Origin: Brumimicrobium sp051745635 | GTDB taxonomy: Bacteria; Bacteroidota; Bacteroidia; Flavobacteriales_D; Crocinitomicaceae | Assembly: GCA_051745635.1 (NCBI GenBank) | Contig: JBNJEH010000004.1 | Span: 24,066-88,065, forward strand | Direction: 5' to 3' | DNA: 64,000 nt | Made by a program: the position numbers and the translations under genes | The notes under the pieces: generated by a model | Told to the model about the DNA's origin: nothing | Database searches by the model: none | Seen by the model: only the letters and a program-made list of their open reading frames with translations | Part shown: positions 43,003-51,351 of the stretch, piece after piece | Layout: each line of letters opens with the position of its first letter | Numbering within the stretch: position 1 is the stretch's first letter

Positions 43003-46000
43003 ATGAGCGCAGCATATCCTGAATACAAGGGTCTCAACTTGCCAAATGTAGCAGAACGAGTCATGAAGAAATGGGAAGAAGAAAAAGTCTTTCAAGCTTC
43101 TATTGATTCTCGCGACGATGACAAACCCTTCGTGTTTTACGAAGGACCTCCATCAGCAAACGGACTCCCGGGAATTCACCACGTGATGGCGCGCTCAATT
43201 AAAGATATTTTTTGCCGTTACAAAACGCTGAAAGGTTACCAGGTGAAACGTAAAGCGGGTTGGGATACACATGGCCTTCCTGTCGAACTCGGCGTTGAGA
43301 AAGAACTCGGCATCACCAAAGAAGACATTGGTAAAAAAATCTCCGTTGAAGACTACAATAACGCGTGTAAAGAAGCGGTAATGCGCTACACCGACGTCTG
43401 GAACAATCTCACCAAAAAAATGGGGTATTGGGTAGACATGGAAAACCCATACATCACCTACGAATCCAAATACATGGAAAGCGTTTGGTGGTTACTCGGT
43501 CAGCTCAACGATAAAGGACTTTTGTACAAAGGATACACCATTCAACCCTATTCCCCAAAAGCAGGAACAGGACTTTCTTCTCACGAGTTGAATCAGCCCG
43601 GGTGTTACCAGGATGTGAAGGATACATCTTGTGTAGCGCAGTTTAAATTAACGGAAGAATCGAATAAGAAATTTGTTGATGAGATTTTGGGTGGTGACCA
43701 TGCCGTACGGACGTATGGCCATACGTCCATGTTGGCATGGACAACAACCCCATGGACCCTCCCATCAAACACCGCCTTAACAGTTGGCAGAAAAATCGAA
43801 TACGTCGTTGTCCATTCATACAACCAGTACACATTTGAACCCATCAACGTCCTGATCGCAAAAGCACTTGTTGGAAAACAATTTTCTAAAAACTATTTCC
43901 AGGTTGAAGATGCGAGCGAATTAGACAACTACGAAAAAGGTGGAAAGAAAATTCCATTTTATATCGGAGCTGAATGCAAAGGCGCTGATCTAGTAGGATT
44001 ACGCTACGAACAATTATTACCCTACGCTCAGCCGATGGAAAACCCAGAAAATGCTTTTCAAGTGATTGCTGGTGATTTCGTTACGACGGAAGATGGTACT
44101 GGAATCGTTCACACGGCGCCGACATTTGGTGCTGATGATGCGATGGTTGGAAAACAAGCGGGAGTTCCGGGATTACTCGTGGAAGACGAACGTGGAAACC
44201 CTGTTCCATTGGTGGATTTGCAAGGGCGATTTCGTCCGGAAATGGGTGAATTTGCCGGAATGTACGTGAAAAACGAATATTACGACGAAGGAGAAGCGCC
44301 TGAAAAATCAGTGGATGTATTGATTTCCATCAAACTGAAAGAAGAAAATAAAGCATTTAAAGTTGAGAAGTACGAGCACAGTTATCCACATTGTTGGAGA
44401 ACGGATAAGCCTGTTTTGTATTATCCACTGGACTCTTGGTTCGTAAAAGTAACGGACAAAAAAGACCGTATGATGGAACTCAACAAAACCATCAACTGGC
44501 AGCCAGAATCTACGGGAACGGGTCGTTTTGGAAAATGGCTGGAGAACTTGAACGATTGGAACTTATCGCGTTCGCGTTATTGGGGGATCCCCATTCCAAT
44601 TTGGAGAACGGAAGAAGGCGACGAGCAGATCAACATTTCTTCGATTAAACAATTGAAAGAAGAATGTCAAAAAGCAGTTGACGCTGGCGTGATGGACAAC
44701 AATCCGCTCGCTGATTTTGACCCTTCTGATATGTCGAAAGCAAACTACGACAAAGTAGATTTACATAAAAATTACGTGGATCAAATTACTTTAGTTTCCG
44801 ATTCAGGAAAGCCCATGAAACGCGAAGCCGATCTCATCGATGTTTGGTTTGATTCGGGTTCTATGCCTTATGCAAAGTGGCATTATCCTTTTGAAAACAA
44901 GGAAATGATCGATGATCAAAAAGCATATCCCGGAGACTTTATCGCGGAAGGTGTCGATCAAACACGTGGGTGGTTTTATACGTTGCACGCAATCGGAACG
45001 ACTGTTTTTGATTCTGTAGCTTACAAAAACGTGATCTCAAATGGATTGGTCTTAGATAAAAACGGTCAGAAAATGTCCAAACGCCTGGGCAATGCCGTGG
45101 ATCCATTTGAAACCCTCGAAAAATACGGTCCTGATGCGACGCGCTGGTACATGATTACGAATGCGGCACCCTGGGACAACTTAAAATTCGATACAGCGGG
45201 CATCAAAGAAACGCAGCGCAAGTTCTTTGGAACGCTTTACAATACCTATTCGTTCTTTGGTTTGTACGCCAACATTGACGGATTTAAGTACGCCGAAGAC
45301 CGCATTGCCACTTCTGAACGACCGGAAATTGACCGTTGGATTATTTCTAAACTCAATTCCCTGGTAAAACAGGTGGACGAAGCGTTTGAAACTTACGAAC
45401 CGACACGCGCCGGACGATTGATTCAGAATTTTGTAAACGATCAGCTTTCAAACTGGTACGTGCGGCTGTGCAGAAGACGTTTCTGGAAAGGCGATTACAC
45501 AGCGGATAAAATTGCAGCTTACCAAACGTTATTCGAATGTTTGGAAGCAATTGCTATTTTGAGCGCACCGATCGCACCGTTCTATTCGGATGAGTTGTTC
45601 AGTGATTTGAACAAAGTAGCGAACCGTCACAATGTAAGTTCTGTACATTTAGCGCATTTCCCGGAAGTAGTTGAGTCTGATATCGACATCGAGCTCGAAG
45701 CACAAATGGAAATTGCACAGCAAGTGTCATCAATGGCATTGAGTCTGCGAAAAAAGGAAAAAATCCGTGTGCGTCAGCCGTTACAAAAAATCATGGTTCC
45801 GATTTTAGACCCAAGTTTTAAATCGCGCATCCAACACGTACAAGATTTAATTCTTTCAGAAATCAACGTGAAAGAATTGGAATTACTGGAAGAAACAACG
45901 GGCGTGCTTACCAAAAAGATCAAGCCCAACTTTAAAACAATCGGTCCAAAATACGGCAAGCAAATGAAAGCCATCGCCAGCATGATCAAAGAATGGGGCG

Positions 46001-46434
46001 ACGAAGAAATTGCATCCGTTGAGAACAACAAGGGCTGGACAGGAGAAGTGGATGGCGAACAGATCGAACTGGAATTCAGTGATTTTGAGATCGAAACAGA
46101 CGATATTCCAGGGTGGCTCGTAACGTCCGAAAACGGAATCACCGTAGCCATGGACATCACTATCACCCCGGCATTGCGCCAGGAAGGAATCGCCCGCGAA
46201 ATCGTTAACCGCATCCAAAACTTCCGTAAAGATGCCGGATTTGAGGTAACGGACAAAATCAATGTTTCCATCGACACCAATGAAGAAATTCGAGCGGCTA
46301 TTGAAGCGAATAAAGATTACATTTCAGCAGAAGTACTCGCTGACGCGATCGATGTTGGTAGTATTGAAGGAACGGAATTCGTGGCAGATATCGAGAGTGA
46401 AGGTGATACTAAAGTTGGATTGAAGAAGGTTTAA
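43003..46434 (+). CDS. ileS: Isoleucyl-tRNA synthetase, type 2, with GXHH signature
   Basis: From the ATG at 43003 the enzyme has 1143 residues and attaches isoleucine to its tRNA. The Rossmann core starts FYEGPPSANGLPGIHHVMAR; where most class I enzymes have HXGH, this has G57-I-H-H60. The second signature is KMSKRLGN (Lys690 to Asn697). The editing domain (with TTPWTLPSNTAL and DDAMVGKQAG) and the long C-terminal part of eukaryote-like IleRS are present. The swapped GXHH form has been described in IleRS2 enzymes with extreme mupirocin resistance. No second ileS or T-box is visible; the gene is monocistronic. Confidence 0.97.
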   Translation: MSAAYPEYKGLNLPNVAERVMKKWEEEKVFQASIDSRDDDKPFVFYEGPPSANGLPGIHHVMARSIKDIFCRYKTLKGYQVKRKAGWDTHGLPVELGVEKELGITKEDIGKKISVEDYNNACKEAVMRYTDVWNNLTKKMGYWVDMENPYITYESKYMESVWWLLGQLNDKGLLYKGYTIQPYSPKAGTGLSSHELNQPGCYQDVKDTSCVAQFKLTEESNKKFVDEILGGDHAVRTYGHTSMLAWTTTPWTLPSNTALTVGRKIEYVVVHSYNQYTFEPINVLIAKALVGKQFSKNYFQVEDASELDNYEKGGKKIPFYIGAECKGADLVGLRYEQLLPYAQPMENPENAFQVIAGDFVTTEDGTGIVHTAPTFGADDAMVGKQAGVPGLLVEDERGNPVPLVDLQGRFRPEMGEFAGMYVKNEYYDEGEAPEKSVDVLISIKLKEENKAFKVEKYEHSYPHCWRTDKPVLYYPLDSWFVKVTDKKDRMMELNKTINWQPESTGTGRFGKWLENLNDWNLSRSRYWGIPIPIWRTEEGDEQINISSIKQLKEECQKAVDAGVMDNNPLADFDPSDMSKANYDKVDLHKNYVDQITLVSDSGKPMKREADLIDVWFDSGSMPYAKWHYPFENKEMIDDQKAYPGDFIAEGVDQTRGWFYTLHAIGTTVFDSVAYKNVISNGLVLDKNGQKMSKRLGNAVDPFETLEKYGPDATRWYMITNAAPWDNLKFDTAGIKETQRKFFGTLYNTYSFFGLYANIDGFKYAEDRIATSERPEIDRWIISKLNSLVKQVDEAFETYEPTRAGRLIQNFVNDQLSNWYVRLCRRRFWKGDYTADKIAAYQTLFECLEAIAILSAPIAPFYSDELFSDLNKVANRHNVSSVHLAHFPEVVESDIDIELEAQMEIAQQVSSMALSLRKKEKIRVRQPLQKIMVPILDPSFKSRIQHVQDLILSEINVKELELLEETTGVLTKKIKPNFKTIGPKYGKQMKAIASMIKEWGDEEIASVENNKGWTGEVDGEQIELEFSDFEIETDDIPGWLVTSENGITVAMDITITPALRQEGIAREIVNRIQNFRKDAGFEVTDKINVSIDTNEEIRAAIEANKDYISAEVLADAIDVGSIEGTEFVADIESEGDTKVGLKKV

Positions 46435-46437
46435 GGG

Positions 46438-46610
46438 TTAACCGCAAAGAGCGCGAAGGAGGCGCGAAGGTCGCTGAGGAGGATATAGCGTGCTTGGAGA
46501 TTTGTCCGCATGCTTAGTGGGTGTATTGTGGGAAGTTTAACCCCAAAGAGCGCCAAGTCCGCTGAGAAACATTGCGTACTTTGCGACTTCTTAGCGTGCT
46601 CAGCGGTTAA
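46438..46610. repeat. Class A palindromic repeat R1, upstream of GxxExxY gene 1
   Basis: It starts TTAACCGCAAAGAGCGCG and ends with CGTGCTCAGCGGTTAA, with a second ACCCCAAAGAGCGCC start in the middle. It matches R2 (47066-47231) over its whole length and in the same direction. Both have GTCGCTGAGG, AGTGGTTGTGTTGTG-like and AAACATTGCGTACTTTGCGA segments. Confidence 0.85.
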
Positions 46611-46647
46611 TAAAATTTAAGAAAATATTGGTGATTTGTAAGTTTTT

Positions 46648-46667
46648 ATTACCTTCATTAAGGTAAT
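46648..46667. promoter_or_regulatory. Palindrome before GxxExxY gene 1
   Basis: ATTACCTT and AAGGTAAT form a perfect 8-bp inverted repeat with a 4-base loop, 17 bases before the start codon. It may be an operator or a hairpin hiding the ribosome site. Confidence 0.4.
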
Positions 46668-46684
46668 TATTAAACCTAATCACC

Positions 46685-47062
46685 ATGACAGAAAATCAAT
46701 TAGCTAAAAGAATTATTGGCTGCGCACTAGAGGTACATAAAGCACTTGGACCTGGGCTGCTTGAAAGTGCTTATCAAGAATGCTTGTATTATAAGTTGAA
46801 ACAAGAGAATTTAATTGTAGAAAAGGAGAAACCAATGCCTTTAGTCTTTGAAGAAGTTCAGCTTAACTGTGGGTATAGAATAGACTTATTAGTAGACAAC
46901 AAAGTAGTTATTGAATTAAAAAGCGTTGATTCACTTAATGATGTTCACTTAGCTCAAACATTAACTTACATGAAGTTAGGAGATTATAAATTGGGTCTTT
47001 TAATAAACTTTAATGTCAATTTACTTAAGTTAGGAATTAAAAGGGTGGTAAATGGATTTTAG
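46685..47062 (+). CDS. GxxExxY family protein (PD-(D/E)XK-like), copy 1
   Basis: The 125-residue protein has the family motif GPGLLESAY (residues 22-30), which gives it its name. The segment CGYRIDLLVDNKVVIELKSV carries Asp and Glu-x-Lys in the spacing of PD-(D/E)XK nucleases. HLAQTLTYMKLGDYKLGLLI follows. The biochemical role is unknown. It is about 80 percent identical to copy 2 (47939-48316). It lies between class A repeats R1 and R2, with no other gene in the unit, which suggests that gene and repeats spread together. Confidence 0.85.
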   Translation: MTENQLAKRIIGCALEVHKALGPGLLESAYQECLYYKLKQENLIVEKEKPMPLVFEEVQLNCGYRIDLLVDNKVVIELKSVDSLNDVHLAQTLTYMKLGDYKLGLLINFNVNLLKLGIKRVVNGF

Positions 47063-47065
47063 GGG

Positions 47066-47231
47066 CAACCGCAAAGAGCGCAATGGAGGCGCAAAGGTCG
47101 CTGAGGTGGATAGATATAACGAGCTTAGTGGTTGTGTTGTGAAGGGGTACCGCAAAGAGCGCTAAGGAGGCGCCAAGTTCACTGAGGAAACATTGCGTAC
47201 TTTGCGACTTCTCCGCGTGCTTAGCGGTTAA
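47066..47231. repeat. Class A palindromic repeat R2, downstream of GxxExxY gene 1
   Basis: It starts CAACCGCAAAGAGCGCAATG and ends CGCGTGCTTAGCGGTTAA. It is a direct copy of R1 with scattered changes. The arms can pair with each other to form a hairpin that could end transcription of the GxxExxY gene, which stops four bases earlier. Confidence 0.85.
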
Positions 47232-47272
47232 GTTGAGGATGAAATAATTTCTTTTTTCGTAACTTAGATCCT

Positions 47273-47461
47273 ATGAAAATCGCATTTCAAACTAAGGAAG
47301 AGAGTAAACGCCAGCAAGAGGAAGCGTTTTTAAAGCTGAGTCCTTCTGAGCGAATGCTATCTTTTTTGGTGATGCTGAAGAAGATGAGGGAGTTTCCTAC
47401 AAAAGCAGAATACGACACAAAAGATAATTTTGTCATTGAAATAAAATCAGAAAATGATTGA
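47273..47461 (+). CDS. Small protein of unknown function, 62 residues
   Basis: The protein (start MKIAFQTKEESKRQQEEAFL, then LSPSERMLSFLVMLKKM) is charged and helical, with no membrane segment. Its last codons overlap a frame with the end of a nucleotidyltransferase-like protein (47454-47558). In Bacteroidetes such small proteins are often paired with a nucleotidyltransferase, like antitoxin and toxin or MNT and HEPN pairs. The partner here is truncated, so the gene is likely an orphan. Confidence 0.5.
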   Translation: MKIAFQTKEESKRQQEEAFLKLSPSERMLSFLVMLKKMREFPTKAEYDTKDNFVIEIKSEND

Positions 47462-47558
47462 TGCCTGGGATAAAGATTTGATTACGAGTAAAGTGAAGTC
47501 CAGCCGTCCAAAGGATTTACTCGATGTCCAGGAGTTGAAGAGAATTCATGGGAAGTAA
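47454..47558 (+). pseudogene. C-terminal remnant of a nucleotidyltransferase-like protein
   Basis: The 34-codon frame reads MIDAWDKDLITSKVKSSRPK then DLLDVQELKRI. The pattern LI..K..S.RPKDLLDV..L is that found at the end of many small nucleotidyltransferase-fold proteins. The catalytic part with GSxxxG is missing. The ATG overlaps the end of the 62-residue gene, which suggests an in-frame internal deletion of a once coupled pair. Confidence 0.55.
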
Positions 47559-47602
47559 ATGTAACTTTAGTTGGGCTTTATGCTGATTCCACCGGGAAAA
47601 GA

Positions 47603-47859
47603 GGAACCGCACAGGTCGCATTGCGATACAATGTGATACATCGAGCTTGCCGAGATGTGATACATCGAGTTTACCGAGATTTGATATATCGAGCCTGTCG
47701 AAATATGATATATTGAGTTTATCGAAATATGATACATTGAGCTCGTCGAAATGTGTTATATCGAGCTTGCCGAGATGAGTTCACCGAAGTAAAGGCGCTA
47801 AGTTCGCAAAGTTTAATCATGGCGTACTTTGCGTAACCATTGCGCTCTTAGCGGTTAAG
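47603..47859. repeat. Class A repeat R3 interrupted by a 24-bp minisatellite
   Basis: The left end GGAACCGCACAGGTCGCATT and the right end TGCGCTCTTAGCGGTTAA frame six units of a 24-bp tandem repeat (47634 to about 47777), each like TGATACATCGAGCTTGCCGA plus four bases. The part after it (TTCACCGAAGTAAAGGCGCT onward) matches R4 and R5. R3 lies upstream of GxxExxY gene 2. Confidence 0.8.
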
Positions 47860-47938
47860 AATTCCTTAGCATATTATTGGAAGTACGCACGATTTTCTTT
47901 ATCTTCACTTGGTGGTTTAACCAAAACACCTAATTATT

Positions 47939-48316
47939 ATGACCGAAAATCATTTAGCTAACAGAATTATTGGATGTGCCTTACACGTTCATAAAGCTCT
48001 TGGACCTGGATTACTTGAAAGCGCATATCAGGAATGCTTACATTATAAATTGAGGGAAGAAGGATTAATTGTAGTTCAGGAAAAACCGATGCCTCTTGTT
48101 TATGAAGAAGTTAAACTCAATTGTGGGTACAGAATTGATTTGTTAGTGGAGGACAAAGTATTAATTGAACTCAAAAGTGTGGAATCACTGAATGATGTTC
48201 ACCTGGCTCAAACCTTGACCTATATGAAACTTGGAGGATACAAATTAGGTTTATTAATCAACTTCAACACTAACCTTCTCAAACACGGTATTAAAAGAGT
48301 GGTAAATGATTTATGA
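47939..48316 (+). CDS. GxxExxY family protein (PD-(D/E)XK-like), copy 2
   Basis: The 125-residue protein has GPGLLESAYQECLHYKLREE and CGYRIDLLVEDKVLIELKSV with the nuclease-like Asp and Glu-x-Lys. It is close to copy 1 in sequence, with many silent differences, so both have been kept under selection for the protein. It lies between repeats R3 and R4, which are a different subtype from R1 and R2. The stop codon directly abuts the R4 hairpin. Function is not known. Confidence 0.85.
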   Translation: MTENHLANRIIGCALHVHKALGPGLLESAYQECLHYKLREEGLIVVQEKPMPLVYEEVKLNCGYRIDLLVEDKVLIELKSVESLNDVHLAQTLTYMKLGGYKLGLLINFNTNLLKHGIKRVVNDL

Positions 48317-48428
48317 TTAACCGCAAAGCGCGCAATGCGATGCACTGAGTTCACCGAAGTGAAGGCGCTGAGATCGCAAAGTTTAACCATGGCGAACCTT
48401 GCGCAACCTCCGCGCTCTTAGCGGTTAA
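48317..48428. repeat. Class A palindromic repeat R4
   Basis: It starts TTAACCGCAAAGCGCGCAAT and ends CGCGCTCTTAGCGGTTAA, with TTCACCGAAGTGAAGGCGCT in the middle. It is nearly identical to R5 (48633-48743). Arms pair over about 17 bases. Confidence 0.85.
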
Positions 48429-48445
48429 AAAATTTTACACCTCAA

Positions 48446-48563
48446 CTACCCCCACAATGCTTCTTGTGAATATTCTTTTCCTCCCGTTTCCCAGAATGAT
48501 CCGTCAACAAAACGAAAGTTGTAATCAATTGCATCGATCTTTTCGATAACCTGAGCATCTAAT
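48446..48563 (-). pseudogene. Duplicated 3' end of the aldo/keto reductase gene
   Basis: About 120 bases match the 3' end of the reductase fragment at 48761-49135 (both code FIDGSFWETGGKEYSQEALW-like residues). Homology stops near 48563. It follows R4 exactly as the second copy follows R5, so repeat and gene end were copied together. Confidence 0.8.
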
Positions 48564-48632
48564 CGCAAACTGCACTTGTTGGTACTCTACTGCTAAGCGT
48601 TCAATAATCACTATACCTCAAAACAAAAAGAG

Positions 48633-48743
48633 GAACCGCAAAGCGCGCAATGCGATGCACTGAGTTCACCGAAGTGAAGGCGCTAAGTTAGCAAAGTTTA
48701 ACCATGGCGAACTTTGCGCAACCTCTGCGCTCTTAGCGGTTAA
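48633..48743. repeat. Class A palindromic repeat R5
   Basis: It starts GGAACCGCAAAGCGCGCAAT and ends CTGCGCTCTTAGCGGTTAA. It differs from R4 by only a few bases. There is no GxxExxY gene beside it; it lies after the aldo/keto reductase fragment. Confidence 0.85.
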
Positions 48744-48760
48744 ATAATTTCACACCTCAA

Positions 48761-49135
48761 CTACCCCCACAATGCTTCTTGTGAATATTCTTTTCCTCCC
48801 GTTTCCCAAAATGATCCATCAATAAATCGAAAACTATAATCAATTTCGTTTATTTTCTTCACGTCCTCATCATCTAATTTCATTGAAGCCGCGTCCAGGT
48901 TTTCCTGAATCCTTTTTGCATTAGTCGATTTAGGAATAGTAACTACACCTCGGTGCAACTGCCAGCTTATTAATATTTGAGCGGGTGAAGCGTCATGCTT
49001 GTCAGCAATCTGACTAATTGTTTCGTTTTCCAACAAAGTTGGTTCATTATCCTGCTTCATTTTTTCAGATCGATCAGCGGAACCGAGCGGAGAATAAGCA
49101 GTCAGATGAACATCATTTTCCTGACAATAGCGCAT
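48761..49135 (-). pseudogene. C-terminal half of an aldo/keto reductase
   Basis: The 124 codons read RYCQENDVHLTAYSPLGSAD, then AQILISWQLHRGVVTIPKST and DYSFRFIDGSFWETGGKEYS. These are strands and cofactor-binding loops from the second half of an NADPH-dependent aldo/keto reductase (the IPKS motif binds the adenine phosphate). The N-terminal barrel with the catalytic Asp-Tyr-Lys-His set is missing. A matching N-terminal piece lies at 52607-52978 on the same strand, 3.5 kb upstream. No function is expected. Confidence 0.85.
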
Positions 49136-49151
49136 TGAACATTTCTGTCAT

Positions 49152-49796
49152 GTGAGTTCTACCGCTGCCGTTGGGGATAAAGACATTCCATCGAATGAAT
49201 TGGTTGATGAGGAGGGAAAATGGATTTTAACCGATGAAACGAGTGGTTATGCTATTTCCAAATACAGTGCTGAAAAAGAAGTCTGGCGCGGAATAGAGGA
49301 AGGACTTAAAGCGGTAATTGTAAATCCATCTGTGGTAATTGGTGCCGGAGACTGGAAAGAAAGTTCAATGGTTATTTTCCGTACGATTGCCAAAGGATTA
49401 CGCTTCTACGCTCCCGGGGCAAACGCTTTCGTAGATGCCAGAGATGTAGTGAAAATAATGGTTTCACTTGTCGATAAAGGAATTACAGCTCAACGCTATT
49501 TATGCATTGGAGAGAATGCTACTTTTTTACGTTTGTTTACGCAAATTGCGAAGCGACTCAATAAAAAACCACCAAAATACAAAGTAAATTACGCTTTAAT
49601 GAGTGTTGTGTGGCGTCTTTCTGTATTCTGGAGTGCGATTACATTTTCCTCACCAACCGTCACAAAATCTTCAGCATTAAGTGCATTTAACGTTAAAAAG
49701 TTTTCTAACAAGAAAGTCGTTAAGCAACTAAACTACACCTTCTTCACTTTAGAAGAAAGTGTAGATAATGCCGTTCGCGGAAGAATTAAGCAATAA
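49152..49796 (+). pseudogene. NAD-dependent epimerase/dehydratase lacking its N-terminal half
   Basis: The frame opens with HVSSTAAVGDKDIP, has the catalytic YAISKYSAE (Tyr and Lys of the extended SDR motif), then VVIGAGDWKESSMVIF and the C-terminal substrate domain to residue 214. The Rossmann NAD loop (GxxGxxG) and about 110 residues are missing. An ATG or GTG at the junction could start translation, but without the cofactor site it is unlikely to be active. The break coincides with that of the reductase fragment on the other strand, 16 bases away. Confidence 0.8.
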
Positions 49797-49804
49797 CTAA
49801 CTCT

Positions 49805-50479
49805 TTATTCGCAATCTGGAGTTAGTCCGTGATCTTGTGCCAGGAAATGTGCAGATACTGATACTTGTTCACCATTTTGAACAAATTCACCGAGTCCTTT
49901 AACATGGCTGTCAATTGCTTCTTCTACAACAAACTCTTCCCCTTCAAAGGTCAACTCTCCTTCTAAATCTGCATTTTCATCCGTTGCAGAAAGAACGAGC
50001 GATCCTTCGGTTGCTTTTACTTGTTTTATTGCACCATTATCGTTGAAACTCCAGTATGCATGAATCCAGTTTTCTGATAGATCATATTCATCTCCTGCAG
50101 TTACGGGAACGTCAGTTAGAAAAAAGATATCTACATCAAAACTTACTGTCTGGTCTTCAGCATTAGCATGTCCCATGTGAATCTTATAGTAAGCGGTATC
50201 TGGCACTGAGCACTCTGGGTTTGCATCTGATTCAACAAGTGTAGCACTACCGATTTGATTGTGATCATAATATGAGGTTGTTACACAAGAACTCCCAATC
50301 GTGCTGTAAAAATTTTGATGCTGTTCGTCTGCAAACTGTGGAAGATTATCGCATGAAGTTACGTTATTTCCTCCACCAGAGCCCTCTCCAGATGGATCAG
50401 GATCATTATTCTCATCTTTTTGACAACCTACAAATAAAAACGTGGCTGCGATTACTGTATAAAAACTTAATTTCATCAT
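49805..50479 (-). CDS. Lipoprotein of unknown function
   Basis: From the ATG at 50479 the protein has 224 residues with a lipoprotein signal (MMKLSFYTVIAATFLFVGC) and a Gly-rich, acidic linker (DPDPSGEGSGGG). The rest is predicted beta-rich (YYKIHMGHANAEDQTVSFDV, NGEQVSVSAHFLAQDHGL). Two Cys pairs may bridge. I recognise no family. It is probably at the outer membrane. It lies convergent with the epimerase fragment, with eight bases between them. Confidence 0.65.
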   Translation of the reverse strand: MMKLSFYTVIAATFLFVGCQKDENNDPDPSGEGSGGGNNVTSCDNLPQFADEQHQNFYSTIGSSCVTTSYYDHNQIGSATLVESDANPECSVPDTAYYKIHMGHANAEDQTVSFDVDIFFLTDVPVTAGDEYDLSENWIHAYWSFNDNGAIKQVKATEGSLVLSATDENADLEGELTFEGEEFVVEEAIDSHVKGLGEFVQNGEQVSVSAHFLAQDHGLTPDCE

Positions 50480-50637
50480 AATAAATTTTTCCTTTGCTTT
50501 CAAAAATAGGAGGCTTACCTTGGAATTTAAAATAAAATCTGTTAAACCTCTTTAAAACTAGGGTTTTCCCTAGGTTGTGCCTGTTTATTTGAATGTGGAA
50601 TTATTATTTTAAACCAAAACCTTGTACATTTGATACT

Positions 50638-51351
50638 ATGCGATACACCTTACTCATATTATCCAGTTTTGTATTCTTCAGTTTAAGTTTTGGGCAACAG
50701 AAAACGGCAGTATATTTATTTCCCGGACAAGGAGCAGATGCACGCCTATTTGGAAAAATAGAGGTCGATACCAGTGTTTACGATTTGCATTATTTCGAAT
50801 TCGAAACTCCAGATAAAAAAGAGACTCTACAGGAGTATGCCTATCGCTTTGTGTCTGCAATAGATACCACACAAGACTTTATTTTACTCGGCGTATCGAT
50901 GGGAGGGATGATTTGTGCAGAGCTTAGTAATACTTTGAAACCAAAACAAACAATAATTATATCAAGTGCAAAACACCGAAAAGAACTCCCAGCTCGATAT
51001 CGCTTTCAACGAACGATTCCTTTATTTCGCCTGTTTCCAAAAAGAGCGTTATTGGGAGGCGCCAAAGTGATGCAACCGCTTGTCGAACCCGATAGAAATA
51101 AACACAAAGAAACCTTCAAAGCAATGCTCGATGCCAAAGACCCGCTTTATATGAAACGCTCCATAGGAATGATTATCAACTGGGAAAAAGAATCGTACTC
51201 AGAGGATATTGTTCACATCCACGGTACCGAAGACCACACAATTACCTTGCGAAACGTAAATGCAGATTTTGTTATTGAGACGGGTTCACACATGATGACG
51301 TTAACGAATAGTGAAGCGATTAATGCGATTTTGGATGAATTGTTGTATTAA
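50638..51351 (+). CDS. Exported alpha/beta hydrolase
   Basis: From the ATG at 50638 the protein has 237 residues. It has a signal peptide (MRYTLLILSSFVFFSLSFG), LFPGQGADARLFGKIE as the oxyanion region, and the nucleophile elbow ILLGVSMGGMICAELSN (Ser in GVSMGG). The acid is in HIHGTEDHTITL and the His in ETGSHMMTL. It should hydrolyse an ester or amide in the periplasm or outside; the substrate is unknown. TACATTTG at 50625-50632 matches the -7 box and would give almost no leader. Confidence 0.85.
   Translation: MRYTLLILSSFVFFSLSFGQQKTAVYLFPGQGADARLFGKIEVDTSVYDLHYFEFETPDKKETLQEYAYRFVSAIDTTQDFILLGVSMGGMICAELSNTLKPKQTIIISSAKHRKELPARYRFQRTIPLFRLFPKRALLGGAKVMQPLVEPDRNKHKETFKAMLDAKDPLYMKRSIGMIINWEKESYSEDIVHIHGTEDHTITLRNVNADFVIETGSHMMTLTNSEAINAILDELLY

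Noticed and set aside
47634..47777. Regular 24-bp repeats that could suggest a CRISPR array
   Set aside because: Units are back to back without spacers, and no cas genes are nearby. It is a minisatellite inside a class A repeat.
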